Shown piece after piece: positions 8,700 to 18,305 of a stretch of 64,000 nt of DNA. The notes below the pieces were generated by a model. That model saw nothing but the letters and a program-made list of their open reading frames with translations. It was not told the origin of the DNA and did no database searches. How positions within the stretch are numbered: position 1 is the first letter of the stretch; every line of letters begins with the position of its first letter. Made by a program: the position numbers and the translations under genes. Source of the DNA: Asparagopsis taxiformis (Eukaryota > Rhodophyta > Florideophyceae > Bonnemaisoniales > Bonnemaisoniaceae); the NCBI GenBank assembly GCA_030407315.1, contig JALQPE010001678.1, positions 32,449 through 96,448 on the forward strand, written 5' to 3'.

Positions 8700-11255
8700 A
8701 TGGGAAACTCCATGTTCATTGTGTTTCTTTTCTGCTCCCTTCTTGTTTCTCGTCTAAGCGCCTTCTCTGCTATTGAAAAGGTAATTTCTCTCAATATCTC
8801 TGTGCGTTCAATAGAGCCAATAGATATGCGAGGTGTAAACCTGAACAAAGCATCAGAGATCTTGCCGGATTCTCAGTGCGCAGGTAGCACTATTATTCAT
8901 CAAGAGATCGGTCGCTGTGGGGATAACCTTCCAGACGTATACGTGATTCCTCACCTCGCTATTCTTCATGATGGAGTTCGATGTGGAACAGGACTCCCGA
9001 CAGAATATACGATTCTTGTGGCTGGTAAATTTCTTACAGACGCTCGAACAGCTTTTGCCGCAGAGCTGGGGCCACTATACGGCCTACTCAGTTCCAACGC
9101 AAGAGCAATCAACGCTTTCAATGTTCTCCATAACATTGAACCAGTTCACCTTGGATTCGAATTCACAGCTCCACGGATTTGTGGAGGAAGGGTACACTAT
9201 GAGCAGAACACAATTTACATCTTTCTTCGACCAACCCCGGAGTCGAGAGATCTCAATTTTGGGTTTGCCTATCTCGGTGTTAGTGAAAGAGGAATGGTCA
9301 CAATCAAAGATGACGAACAACTCTGTTTGTACAAGGAATCAAGAAATCTGGGGCCGGAACAACCAGAATATTCTACTCCTACCCCTAGCCCAGTGGGAAT
9401 CATTTCTCTTCCCTCAAACTTTGTGACTGCAGCGAGTTTTTCAGACCCTCCGAGTATGCCAACGTGTTTCCCAGCCAGGAGTATTGTCAGCCCTTCTCCG
9501 TCACCGTCTAGTACGCCACCACCGTCTCCGACACCGTCTCAGACATCTACACCTTCAGCGACACCTTCCGGGACCCCTTTACCGACTGTGACACCCTCTC
9601 AGACACAACCGCAGCAATCTCCCACTCCTGCCACAACGTTGGCCCCTACAACAGTGGTGATTATCTCTGGAAGCCCTACATCTTCGCCCTCATCTTCACT
9701 ACAGGTAAGTCCGATTGCTTCAGTAACCGCTTCCGCTTCGCCAGTACCGACAAGTAGTCCAAGTCCTGTGGCGCCATCTCCGAGTATGACTGAAAGTCCG
9801 TCAGGAAATGTCACGCAGCCATCTATGAGTCCTGGTCCGTCCAGTTCTCCATCCCAAATTACTTTGCCACCCGGGATTCCCCCAGCGGTTCCTTCCCCAA
9901 GTTCTTCGGGAAGGCCATCACCGAGCCAGGGGTCTCCGTCACCTGTAACTCAGATTTCACCGACAACGACAATGATACCTTCACAGGAACCCGCAGGGTC
10001 TCCATCCACCAATCCTGGCGGAACAAGCGTACCTCCTAATCAGAGTCCTGACACTCCAAGTGTTCCTACATCACCACAGGTTACACCACCTATGAATAGC
10101 CCAACAACATCTACGGGACCTATAAGTCCGTCGGCGTCATTCAGTCCAAGCTCTTCACCTATCCGCAGCCCCGCTGTCACAGGAGGATCTCAGGTGCCAG
10201 TGCCGTCCATGTCGTCGACATCGACCGCTACACCACCGAATATATCACCAACAGTTGTTCCGAGCGCCACCAACCGGCCGACGTTCTCATCGGGACCGAG
10301 TCCGTCAACCGCTGCGAGTACTTCGGCGAATCCGTCGCCGTCGAATACGTCGAATGGATTGGCGACACCATCTGCAAGTGCTGGTACGACTTCAGTTGCG
10401 CCATCTGGGGATCCATCCATCTCGAGTACAGCAACGCCTTCAGCCGGACCAAGCAGTCCGTCGCCGATAAGTAGTTCGACGCCGGTCTTGTCTTCGACGA
10501 GTCCGTCGCCGTCGAACACATCGAATCCGACTAGCGCCCCTGCCAGTCCGTCTGGGGTCACAGCGTCCATAAGTGCGTCTGCATCGAATTCTGCAAGTGT
10601 CACGCCGTCGGTCAGCTCGACAATGGCGGCTGCAAACGCTTCGTCGAGCGCGACGTCTACTTTGTCGAATAGTCCAAGCCGCTCGCCGCTCGCGGAGGAT
10701 GACGGGTCGGTTTGCTTCCCCAGCTTGGCGACGGTGGAACTAGACTCTGGGAGACAGGTGCGCATATCGGAGCTAACTGTTGGTGACCGGGTCAAGGTGG
10801 GTCACGAAACATATTCTGAAGTGTTTATGTTTACACACCACACGACAAATGTGGTGTCGACATTCATTCGGGTGAGTGTGGACTCGGGTGAGTCAATAGC
10901 GTTGAGTCCATCGCACTACATTCCAATTTCTGGGAGACTAAAGACAGCGAGGATGGTTGCAATTGGAGACGTGGTTTGGCTGGGGAATGGTCGGACAGCT
11001 GCTGTCATTTGTGTCGAGAGAATGACCATGGGTGGCCTGCACAACCCGCAGACTTTTGACGGGCGTATTGTTGTTGACGGAGTCGTTGCATCAACGTTTA
11101 CGGAATCTGTGGCACCAGTGAGTGCAGTGTCAATACTGGCGCCGATTCGAGTGTTGTACAGTCTCGGTATACTACGACATACGATTGGTCAACTACTCGC
11201 GAATCGAGGGCACAGTTTGGCGGCGCTGCTTCCGAGCGGAGGGCCGATTTGGTAA
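8700..11255 (+). CDS. Secreted Ser/Thr/Pro-rich protein with C-terminal Hedgehog-type (Hog/Hint) autoprocessing domain
   Basis: 851 residues from ATG 8700. I chose this start because it begins a clear signal peptide (MGNSMFIVFLFCSLLVSRLSA) in a good context, whereas the frame upstream to 8622 is not signal-like. Residues ~25-235 form an unrecognised globular domain with several cysteines. Residues ~235-665 are a low-complexity stalk of SPSPS, TPSAT and PSG repeats, a likely O-glycosylated or hydroxyproline-rich cell-surface spacer. From Cys672 (SVCFPSLATVEL) to about residue 810 the sequence matches Hint folds of Hedgehog proteins: CFP..ATV at the cut site, ISELTVGDRVKV, then SPSHYIPI in place of the canonical T-x-x-H, and DGVVAS. 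The last ~40 residues (LAPIRVLYSLGIL and onward) resemble the Hedgehog sterol-recognition tail. Predicted outcome is self-cleavage before Cys672, possibly with lipid attachment to the stalk. The function of the N-terminal domain is unknown. Confidence 0.8.
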   Translation: MGNSMFIVFLFCSLLVSRLSAFSAIEKVISLNISVRSIEPIDMRGVNLNKASEILPDSQCAGSTIIHQEIGRCGDNLPDVYVIPHLAILHDGVRCGTGLPTEYTILVAGKFLTDARTAFAAELGPLYGLLSSNARAINAFNVLHNIEPVHLGFEFTAPRICGGRVHYEQNTIYIFLRPTPESRDLNFGFAYLGVSERGMVTIKDDEQLCLYKESRNLGPEQPEYSTPTPSPVGIISLPSNFVTAASFSDPPSMPTCFPARSIVSPSPSPSSTPPPSPTPSQTSTPSATPSGTPLPTVTPSQTQPQQSPTPATTLAPTTVVIISGSPTSSPSSSLQVSPIASVTASASPVPTSSPSPVAPSPSMTESPSGNVTQPSMSPGPSSSPSQITLPPGIPPAVPSPSSSGRPSPSQGSPSPVTQISPTTTMIPSQEPAGSPSTNPGGTSVPPNQSPDTPSVPTSPQVTPPMNSPTTSTGPISPSASFSPSSSPIRSPAVTGGSQVPVPSMSSTSTATPPNISPTVVPSATNRPTFSSGPSPSTAASTSANPSPSNTSNGLATPSASAGTTSVAPSGDPSISSTATPSAGPSSPSPISSSTPVLSSTSPSPSNTSNPTSAPASPSGVTASISASASNSASVTPSVSSTMAAANASSSATSTLSNSPSRSPLAEDDGSVCFPSLATVELDSGRQVRISELTVGDRVKVGHETYSEVFMFTHHTTNVVSTFIRVSVDSGESIALSPSHYIPISGRLKTARMVAIGDVVWLGNGRTAAVICVERMTMGGLHNPQTFDGRIVVDGVVASTFTESVAPVSAVSILAPIRVLYSLGILRHTIGQLLANRGHSLAALLPSGGPIW
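9370..10690 (+). repeat. Ser/Thr/Pro low-complexity coding repeat in the Hog protein
   Basis: About 1.3 kb of irregular coding repeats (many ccgtcg, agtccg and tctccg units) encodes the stalk between the N-terminal domain and the Hint domain. Units vary in length and codon use, so this is a diverged proline/serine-rich tract and not a clean tandem array. Long open frames on the opposite strand over this stretch are by-products of the repeat. Confidence 0.75.
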
Positions 11256-11434
11256 GACACTCGAGTCGAGTGTAGCGAAACGGAAAGGGACGGACTGTAC
11301 TGTACCAATGACTCGAGATTTTAATTTAGGGGATGCACTACCTTTATATCATTCAAACGTTATAAAAAACGTTGCCTCCATTTGTAGAATCAAGCAATGA
11401 TCCCTATGTTATATACAACAATTTACACGACTAT

Positions 11435-13141
11435 CTACCATCTCAACGAACCGCCTCTATTGTACACCTCCTCGTAATCCACAAGCTTGACCTCCTTATC
11501 ATTCGCTTCCCTGGCGCTCTTTTCGGCGGCGCGCAGCCACTTGTAGCCGCGGATCACCGCGACGAGCAGAATGAGACCAAAGATGATCACGTCGAGCAGT
11601 CGGATAACCCTTGTCGTGCGGTCCATGACCAGGATACGATAGCGTCTCTGGCAAAACACAATGACTTGATTTGATTCCACAGGGGCGCGTATGACGCGCA
11701 GAAGCGTCGGCGTGGCTATGAGCATGAACAGGAAGAGAATAAAGATCCATAGCGCCAAAAATGGGAACAGCACGTACGAACTGGCTGTTTGTGCGACAGC
11801 GACCGGTGCCGAAACAATTGCACCGAGTGCCATATAGGCTATTGCGCGATAATGATCCGTACCGATCGGTTTTCCAACGACGTACACCATGAAGATCTCA
11901 CTGACGAGCTGACGTGAGAGATTGGCGACTGCGATACTTTCCGGCGGTGGAAGCGTGTTTTGACGGATTACGGCCATTCGGCCGGGCTGGGTGGGGCGAT
12001 CGTTGGGATCGACACCGGGTTGCAGAATGGGGGTGGCGACAGGCGGGGTTGGTGCTGGCGGCTCTGCGGGAGGCGACGGGGCGGGTGCTGGGACGGCCGG
12101 TGGTGGTGGTGGTGGTGCGGGCGTCACGGGGGGCGGTGATGGTGGTGTCGGTTGGGGAGCGGGCGGTGGTTGTGGGACGGGTGTGTCGGGTTGATCGGCC
12201 TCTGTCGCGGGGATGAGAGAGTTGAATTGTGTGCAAAAAGCGGATTGCAAGCCGGAAATGCGATCCAATCTGACGGGAACATCGGAGATTTGCGGGTCAA
12301 ACTGCACGTACCAATTCTGAAGCAGACGGGTTTCATTGATAAAGTCTGGATTTTCACTGTACACATAATCGAGCCACTTGTTCTCCAACGGACTGGCATC
12401 GAGTGGGAGACGAGTGGGTCGGATGAAAGCGGCTGTCAACGAACCAAACATCCAAACCACCGCCTGAAGATAGATGAAAGCGGCGACAAACTTCTTATTC
12501 GGCACAACTTCATACGCAATGGACATGAGTGCACCAATAAGCGACACGATGAGAATCACAAAAATAACGGTACCCCAACCGAGACGACTGACGCCATTAG
12601 ACGCGGGATTAAGCACGGCATCTCCGACACCGACATTAGCACGAACGGATACCAAAGAATCGTCATTACCAATCGCGTACTGCAACAAGCTTCTACGCAC
12701 CACGGCGTTCATCCAGACATTGGTTTCACGGGCGGCGAGACTGGACAGAGGGCCCTCGCGCAGATACTCGAGGGCGATCATGAGCGGGGGCACCATCGAC
12801 ACGAGCACGGTGGCGGCGAGGGCGACGCGCACAACGGTGACACAAACCAGGGCGCGTTTGGAGCGCGGGGGCGCATCAGCGGGCGGAACGACGCTCTTCG
12901 GCGACGAGGAAAGCACGGTCGTCGGCGACGAGGATGCCTCTCCATCCTGCACGGTACGCGACGCGCGCGGATGCGCGGCGGCGTCCACGAGGGCTGACAG
13001 CAGCGATACAAGCAGCGCGGCGGCCACGGTCGCGAGCAGAATGTACGTCGGCAGCGGGTCGAGATGCGCCTTGAGCGAGGAGACTACCAGCGTCTGGCGG
13101 AGCGTTGACATCGGCATTTGCATCGGCGGTGGCGGCAACAT
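11435..13141 (-). CDS. Multi-pass membrane protein with proline-rich loop, function unknown
   Basis: Taken from ATG 13141 (MLPPPPMQMPM), this is 568 residues; an open frame runs 89 codons further upstream (to 13408), but that part is Arg/Thr-rich and unlikely to be translated. I see about seven hydrophobic segments: one near residues 28-50, one after a Ser/Pro linker, two around LGWGTVIFVILIVSLIGALM and FVAAFIYLQAVVWMFGSL, two close together in the C-terminal third, and a last one at IIFGLILLVAVIRGYKWL. Between the fourth and fifth is a soluble region ending in a ~50-residue tract of almost only Pro and Ala. The C-terminus is charged. I do not recognise the family; it may be lineage-specific. 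It is convergent with the Hog gene (180 bases apart) and divergent from the FkbM gene. Confidence 0.6.
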   Translation of the reverse strand: MLPPPPMQMPMSTLRQTLVVSSLKAHLDPLPTYILLATVAAALLVSLLSALVDAAAHPRASRTVQDGEASSSPTTVLSSSPKSVVPPADAPPRSKRALVCVTVVRVALAATVLVSMVPPLMIALEYLREGPLSSLAARETNVWMNAVVRRSLLQYAIGNDDSLVSVRANVGVGDAVLNPASNGVSRLGWGTVIFVILIVSLIGALMSIAYEVVPNKKFVAAFIYLQAVVWMFGSLTAAFIRPTRLPLDASPLENKWLDYVYSENPDFINETRLLQNWYVQFDPQISDVPVRLDRISGLQSAFCTQFNSLIPATEADQPDTPVPQPPPAPQPTPPSPPPVTPAPPPPPPAVPAPAPSPPAEPPAPTPPVATPILQPGVDPNDRPTQPGRMAVIRQNTLPPPESIAVANLSRQLVSEIFMVYVVGKPIGTDHYRAIAYMALGAIVSAPVAVAQTASSYVLFPFLALWIFILFLFMLIATPTLLRVIRAPVESNQVIVFCQRRYRILVMDRTTRVIRLLDVIIFGLILLVAVIRGYKWLRAAEKSAREANDKEVKLVDYEEVYNRGGSLRW

Positions 13142-13777
13142 GGCGATGCGCCGGGTCGACTCGGATGGGTTGCGATTGGAGACGACGGGTGTTTGTATGT
13201 TGGTGAGGTTGTCACGGCGCGGCGGTGCGTCACGTATGGTATGTACTCGTGGACGAGTCGCGCCGTTGTGACACGTGAATGCATGAGAGGGATCCGTTCT
13301 GACACTGTATGGCGTGTATTCCCGGGCGGCGCGTGTGGCGGTTATTTCTGAGCGACATGTCGTCTGGCTGCGTGCCATACATGTCGGCCGTCTGGCGCGC
13401 GATCTCAAACGAAAAGTGGGTGAGGCGTGACAAGACCAGCCCGAATGGGCCTCTTGTTGCGTCCAGGGGCGCGCTACCTCGCTTGCATCCGCGTCGATGA
13501 TTTAATCGCCACCATCGTATAACCCCCAATTTCCCACATCTTGCGCAAGCCCCCGTTTTGATCAAAATCAATGACATCATCACACCACACCTATGCAATA
13601 TAATCTCCCCAAACATTCCCAAGTTTGCCAATAATCCAAAATCTTTTCCAGCTCCGTGATCCAATTCCTACTGACACTACCCCTCATACATACACCATCT
13701 TCGCCAACCACATACCGTCACCATATATCTCACGCCCCATCCATTACTCCTCTCTCGAAACTGAAACCTGTCCCCAA
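13142..13777. promoter_or_regulatory. Divergent intergenic region (membrane protein / FkbM gene)
   Basis: About 640 bases between the preferred starts of two divergent genes. Both frames remain open part of the way in (to 13408 on the minus strand, from 13625 on the plus strand), so the true starts could lie inside this stretch. No RNA gene or repeat recognised. Confidence 0.4.
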
Positions 13778-14728
13778 ATGGCGCTTCATAAACGCACGCT
13801 GCCGCGTCGCACGCGCCCCACACTCATCCTCCTCACTGTCACCCTCTGCGCGCTCGCGCTCGTCCTACGCACCTTCGTGACGCCCCGACCGTCGCGTCTG
13901 TCGCGTCCGACGATCCACTCCGACCCCAACACCGTCCGACTCCCCGCCGACGCGCCCCCCTTCTGCGAGCACCTCGTGCGCAACCCGCGCCCGCAAAACA
14001 ACTCCGATCCGCTCTGCCAAGGCGCCCCGGAGGACAACGAGCGCTCCGCCAACTGCCGCCGCTTCTTCAGCCAATACCGTCAGGACATCTGGTTCTGGCA
14101 CGCCGTCGCGCGCTATCTCGACCACGGCGTCTATGTCGACGTCGGCGCAAACCAGCCCGCTTTGATTAGTAATTCTTTCTTTCTTGACCGCTGTCTGCGC
14201 TGGCAAGGCGTGTGTGTCGAGGGACAGCTCAAATACCACCCTCGTCTCCGCCAACATCGCACTTGTTCGCTGGCGACTTGCGTCAGCTCCAAGGTGGAGA
14301 CCGTGGCCTTTGTGCAGGCAGATGATCTGGGAGGAATTGAGAGGGATAATAAGAATGTGAATGGAACTTTTGAATGGCAGAAAAAGGCACACGCAGCCGA
14401 GAGAGTCGAGGTGCTTTGTGAGCCGTTGAGCGATGTTTTGAGACGCCAACGCATTTCTCATGTGACGTTTTTGAGTGTTGATGTGGAGGGCGCAGAGATT
14501 GAGGTGCTCAAGGGCGTCGATTGGCGTGCGACCGATATCTGGTTTATTAGTGTGGAGGGTAACATCAATGGTAAGGCTGGCAAGTATTTGAGTGCGTTGG
14601 GTTATGTGGGTATTGAGTATGCAAAGGGCGTCGGTGATTGGTTTTATGTTAAGCCCGACATTGTGAAGATGCTTGAGGACAATTTTGGCGTTGGCTATTT
14701 GCAGAATATCGTGATACCAGATGTGTAA
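13778..14728 (+). CDS. FkbM-type methyltransferase-like type II membrane protein
   Basis: 316 residues from ATG 13778 (MALHKRTLPRRTRP). The start was chosen because it gives a basic head followed by one hydrophobic segment (LILLTVTLCALALVL), the layout of a Golgi/ER signal anchor. The lumenal part has the FkbM core: SQYRQDIWFWHAVARYL, then the SAM-binding YVDVGANQP, then SNSFFLDRCLRWQGVCVE and YHPRL, and later FLSVDVEGAEIEVLKGVDW. FkbM proteins are usually O-methyltransferases; Golgi-type members may methylate sugars of extracellular polysaccharides or glycoproteins. That fits an alga with methylated cell-surface polysaccharides, but the substrate is inferred only. Single exon, GC-rich at its 5' end. 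Confidence 0.72.
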   Translation: MALHKRTLPRRTRPTLILLTVTLCALALVLRTFVTPRPSRLSRPTIHSDPNTVRLPADAPPFCEHLVRNPRPQNNSDPLCQGAPEDNERSANCRRFFSQYRQDIWFWHAVARYLDHGVYVDVGANQPALISNSFFLDRCLRWQGVCVEGQLKYHPRLRQHRTCSLATCVSSKVETVAFVQADDLGGIERDNKNVNGTFEWQKKAHAAERVEVLCEPLSDVLRRQRISHVTFLSVDVEGAEIEVLKGVDWRATDIWFISVEGNINGKAGKYLSALGYVGIEYAKGVGDWFYVKPDIVKMLEDNFGVGYLQNIVIPDV

Positions 14729-15189
14729 GAGATGACGATGGACAGAGTTGTCCTTGGATGCGTATCTGTGTGTGTGATGTCATATGTATATATTTTAACA
14801 TATTTTGCGAAACGGTGCGATGAGATGCCGCTTGATCAAAATTCCACTCTGTATCCATAAGACATCTGCCAAGTGGAGCCGTTGTGATGCCTCATCTCGA
14901 AACATCTTGAGCGCTCAGAAATTTCGCACCATTCAACAAGATGGCGCGTCATATCGGAGGCGGATTGAAAGGAAATCCACCATGAATTGCAGTACCTTTT
15001 TGCGCCCTCACAGATATCACGCACGGGATAACGTTGGATAGTAATCACAACCCCTCCCCTCTCCATCACCCATTCCAAAATCCAATCTCGTCCTGGTCAA
15101 CAACCCTCTCTCATTAATCCAGTAAAACCTCTCTCGCTTTCATGAATCCCCGTCCCTCCTAATCCATTCCAACCAACCCAACATCCACC
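14729..15189. other. Intergenic, no gene seen
   Basis: 460 bases between two + strand genes. The second half is rich in C and T on the + strand (about 15050-15180), leading into the TauE/SafE start. Such pyrimidine-rich leaders are seen before several starts in this window. No gene recognised. Confidence 0.4.
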
Positions 15190-16380
15190 ATGACTAATCC
15201 CCAGCCCATTCGCCTCTCAACGCCCGCCTTCACCCTCCCCCTCTCTCTCCGCCCCCAACTAACACCCGTCACCACATCGCTTTCCCCAGCCCTCCGCGTC
15301 ACACAGCGCCCATCCACCCGCAAACCATCTCCAGCCTTCCTCCCGCAATGTCGCACACCAACAGATTCCGACACATCGACCGAAACGCCAGCACCGCCAC
15401 TCCCACCAACCCATGACACCAACACCTCGACAGACGCCCGTTCCACGCCCACCGCCCTCACCCCGCTCGGCTCCACACCCCAAGGAAAGGCCGTCCGCGC
15501 CGCGACCGCAGCCGCCGTTCTCGCATTCGCAGCCGCCCAATTCACAGCACATTTCATCCCCGCCACATCAGTTCCGCAGCAGCTGGAAATGCCCGACCAC
15601 TCCACAATCCTGTCCGCCATAAACGACTTTATCATCGGCCCGCACTTTGTCGTCGCCGTCGGCATGGGGCTCAGCGCTTTCATCCAGGCCCTCACCGGCT
15701 TTGGATTCGCAATCGTCAGCGTGGGCGGCCTGTCGCAAATCGCGTGGATCGCTCACAGCTCCGTGTTCAACGTCGTGCAGCCCGTCGCCGCAACGCTCGG
15801 CGCCATCACCGGCTGGATCCTCGTGCTGCCGGAGATCGACAAGGTCAAGTGGAAGGACATTGGTGTGCTGCTTGTCGCATCGACTCTCGCGACACCGCTC
15901 GGTCCGCTTGTGCTCGAGCAGTTTGACCCGATATTGGTGCTGCGCACGATCGGCGCCCTCATTACGGCCTTTGTGGTCTATTCGGTCACTGGCGTCAGCG
16001 TGCCCAAGCGGTTGGGGAGTGGCGGCGGCGCGTGGTTTCTGGGCGCGTTGTCAGGCGCGCTTGGTGGTGCGTTCGATATGACCGGCCCGCCGCTCGTTGT
16101 GCACGCACAGGCCGCCGATTGGCAAGTGGATAATGGTGAGTTTAGGAGGAATGTTCTTACGGTTATTAGTGCCAATAGCACGCTGGTTGTGTTGTACGAC
16201 TTTCTGGTGGGGCGATTGAATGATTACTACTACTGGGACTTTTTGGAATATGCAATGCCGACTACCATTTTGGGCGTGTTGTTTGGCAAGTATCTAGCGA
16301 AACGTCTTGATGCCACGTCGTTCAAACGGATTGTACTTGCAACTTGCCTGGTTTTGGGTGGAAAACTACTTTTCAGCTGA
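15190..16380 (+). CDS. TauE/SafE-family anion transporter, probably organelle-targeted
   Basis: 396 residues. The first ~100 are rich in Pro, Ser and Thr with few acidic residues, typical of a plastid leader. A hydrophobic segment near residues 100-120 follows, and then the TauE/SafE domain: HFVVAVGMGLSAFIQALTGFGFAIVSVGG is the first half-repeat with its ALTGFG motif, and GALGGAFDMTGPPLVVHAQ is the second half-repeat with its GPP motif. About eight membrane segments are present. Members export or import sulfite, sulfoacetate or related organic anions; the substrate here is unknown. The ATG at 15190 lies in a caccATGa context. It is a single exon. Confidence 0.78.
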   Translation: MTNPQPIRLSTPAFTLPLSLRPQLTPVTTSLSPALRVTQRPSTRKPSPAFLPQCRTPTDSDTSTETPAPPLPPTHDTNTSTDARSTPTALTPLGSTPQGKAVRAATAAAVLAFAAAQFTAHFIPATSVPQQLEMPDHSTILSAINDFIIGPHFVVAVGMGLSAFIQALTGFGFAIVSVGGLSQIAWIAHSSVFNVVQPVAATLGAITGWILVLPEIDKVKWKDIGVLLVASTLATPLGPLVLEQFDPILVLRTIGALITAFVVYSVTGVSVPKRLGSGGGAWFLGALSGALGGAFDMTGPPLVVHAQAADWQVDNGEFRRNVLTVISANSTLVVLYDFLVGRLNDYYYWDFLEYAMPTTILGVLFGKYLAKRLDATSFKRIVLATCLVLGGKLLFS

Positions 16381-16811
16381 GATGATTAATAACTGCAAGA
16401 GATTAGATTCGCACAACTTTTGTTGATGCTCCGCATTTTTGTTTATGTATCGGTTTAACTATGTATTCGTGGTAATGTGAATGCGTATCGCAGTCGGGTG
16501 TAGAGCTTGACCTATACTCTCAACTCTACTGTTTAATCGTGTTGCCTGTAACAGTGTTGATCCCCTACTAAATTTGGAATCATCCTTTTTCGATGAAAGG
16601 ACAACTGTTTCAAAATCATCAAGTAACCATGACCATTCTTAAATCTACAGCGGATTTCCCATGTCTGGCCTGACTAGGCAACTATTCAGAGTGAATAGTG
16701 GTGCCAATAATAGAGCTTGACGTGGTCCATATTGTACTTTTGAAATGATGTTCAACTATATTCGCACAGCATACATTCAAATTCACACACACGTTCAACT
16801 AAAGTCTGTCC
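16381..16811. other. Intergenic, convergent 3' ends
   Basis: 430 bases between the 3' ends of the TauE/SafE gene and CDK7. AT-rich, with no coding frame of note; it should carry two 3' untranslated regions. Confidence 0.5.
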
Positions 16812-18305
16812 TCAAGTAAACAGTGCCTTTTGAACAACTGACGAATCTTTGGCCATAACAGGATTTGACGGATCATTCACAGTTCCGTCGTTCTCGACCT
16901 TTTCACTACCATTAGCAACATCATCCTTTTCCTTGACAGTACTTCCGCTCTTGATCTTGGCCAGCAAGGCACCTGCTTCACAAGCCGCAGGTTGTTCTTC
17001 GCAAAAGTACGCATGGTTGAGCGCATCCTTCGCCGATATTCGTTTCAGTGGATTCAAATGCAGCATCTGGTTCAGTAAGTCCAGTGTTGCCGGTGATGCA
17101 GCAGTAAAAATGTGCCGATGGTCAGGCTCTGGCACTTCTGTAAATTCTACATAGCAAGGCAGCGAATCGTGGTCGGGCCAGTCTTCCTTCTTTGGAGTTC
17201 CTCGCGCCTGGAAGATCTTCGCCAGTTGATCTATATCAGAATCTCCAGGAAGATATGCCTGTCGCAGTAGGAGTTCTGCAAAGATACAACCGACAGACCA
17301 CATATCGACTGATGGGCCGTATGTGCGAGCTGCGTACAGCAATTCGGGCGGTCGGTACCATCGCGTAATTACTTGGTGAGTTAGTCGTGCATTGGGCGAC
17401 GCATGCAAACGTGCAAGACCAAAATCACCAATCTTCAACTGTCCATCTGCGCCGACGAGAATGTTACTTGGCTTCAAATCTCGATGAAGAACCCACTTGG
17501 AATGGCACGCTTCAACGCCAGCCAGTATCATCTTCATGCAGCACTTCACTTCGGCTGGTGTCAGGATGATGGATGTGTCTCGTATTACAAGTTCCAAATC
17601 TGTGACACAGAGCTCGATGACCATATTGACATTGTTCTTGCCGGCATAGACGTCCAGCAATCCCTGTAGTTGGGACGAAGAAAAAAGTATAGTGCACGGT
17701 TATTGTCAGTCTCTGACACAAGTGAGGTGCACAAGTCTTTGAGAACTGAATCGTAAGCCAAGAAGGATACATACGATAACATTCGGATGCTTGACTTCCT
17801 GCAGAAGTTTAATTTCTCTCAGTGCAGTTACGGAAACTCCATCTTTGAAATGGCCCTTCACAGGAGAACAACGTGGTGGGATTGGACACGAATGAACGTT
17901 AGAATCCTGGGCAAGCTTGCTTCAAAAACGAAGTCATATGAAATCTACTCACCATTCGAATCTTCTTGATGGCTACAATATGGTTCAGGTCATTCTTCGA
18001 CTTTGTGCGATCGAATGCTTTGGAAACAACACCTATTCATCTCGATGCACGCACATCACAAAGCTCAAATGTCAGGAAAAGAGCAGGAAATGGGCGATAG
18101 ATACCGAGGCACGGCTATGACATACCGAACTATTAGTAGACAGGTGCAAGTTGCACAGCTCGTTGACGCCAACAGTCGTCGTTAGATCATGTGCAGAATG
18201 TAAAATGACTGGGTGAAAACAGGGAAGGTATCATCAACTTACTGTTCCTTCTCCCAGAACTTTGATCTTTTCATAGCGGTCCTCAGCGTTTTCTGATATG
18301 TACAT
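16812..18305 (-). CDS. CDK7: Cyclin-dependent kinase 7 (CAK catalytic subunit), five exons including a 4-nt microexon
   Basis: My model joins, on the minus strand, 18305-18243, 18129-18126, 18032-17953, 17855-17775 and 17663-16812, giving 359 residues (human CDK7 is 346). Donors are GTAAGT, GTATGT, GTGAGT and GTATGT; all acceptors are AG; introns are 113, 93, 97 and 111 nt. The product has RYEKIKVLGEGTFGVVSKA as the glycine loop, VAIKKIRMG with the catalytic Lys, TALREIKLLQEVKHPN as the alphaC helix, HRDLKPSNILV, DFGLARL, and the T-loop HQVITRWYRPPEL with the CDK7-type QVxTRWYRxPE. The SPNARLTHQ sequence and the LLLRQAYLPGDSDIDQL block support CDK7 over other CDKs. With cyclin H and MAT1 it activates cell-cycle CDKs and, in TFIIH, phosphorylates the RNA polymerase II tail. 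A TGA in frame directly upstream fixes the ATG at 18305. Confidence 0.88.
18126..18129 (-). other. CDK7: 4-nt microexon (exon 2 of CDK7)
   Basis: Minus-strand context is ...ctactaatag | TTCG | gtatgt.... Exon 1 ends after a complete Thr codon (GEGT) and exon 3 starts with GT GTT GTT. Joining them directly shifts frame, while inserting TTCG restores frame and supplies Phe plus the first base of Gly, completing the canonical GEGTFGVV kinase loop. Both flanking introns have consensus donors and AG acceptors. Confidence 0.8.

Noticed and set aside
9370..10690. CRISPR-like or tandem-array repeat
   Set aside because: Units are irregular, coding and in frame; the organism is a eukaryote.
10190..10795. 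Minus-strand frame opposite the S/T/P repeats
   Set aside because: It is a by-product of the repeat; the sense strand is continuous with the signal peptide and Hint domain.
12152..12997. Plus-strand frames opposite the membrane-protein gene
   Set aside because: Translations are His/Arg-rich and low complexity, while the minus-strand product has regular membrane segments.
13142..13408. 89-codon N-terminal extension of the membrane protein
   Set aside because: Arg/Thr-rich without hydrophobic or conserved character; ATG 13141 begins the plausible protein.
18126..18242. CDK7 exon 1 extended to a GTTGAT donor and joined directly to exon 3
   Set aside because: It keeps frame but gives GEGTVSVV, losing the conserved Gly of the P-loop, and uses a weak donor although a GTAAGT is present just before. 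It remains the main alternative to the microexon.
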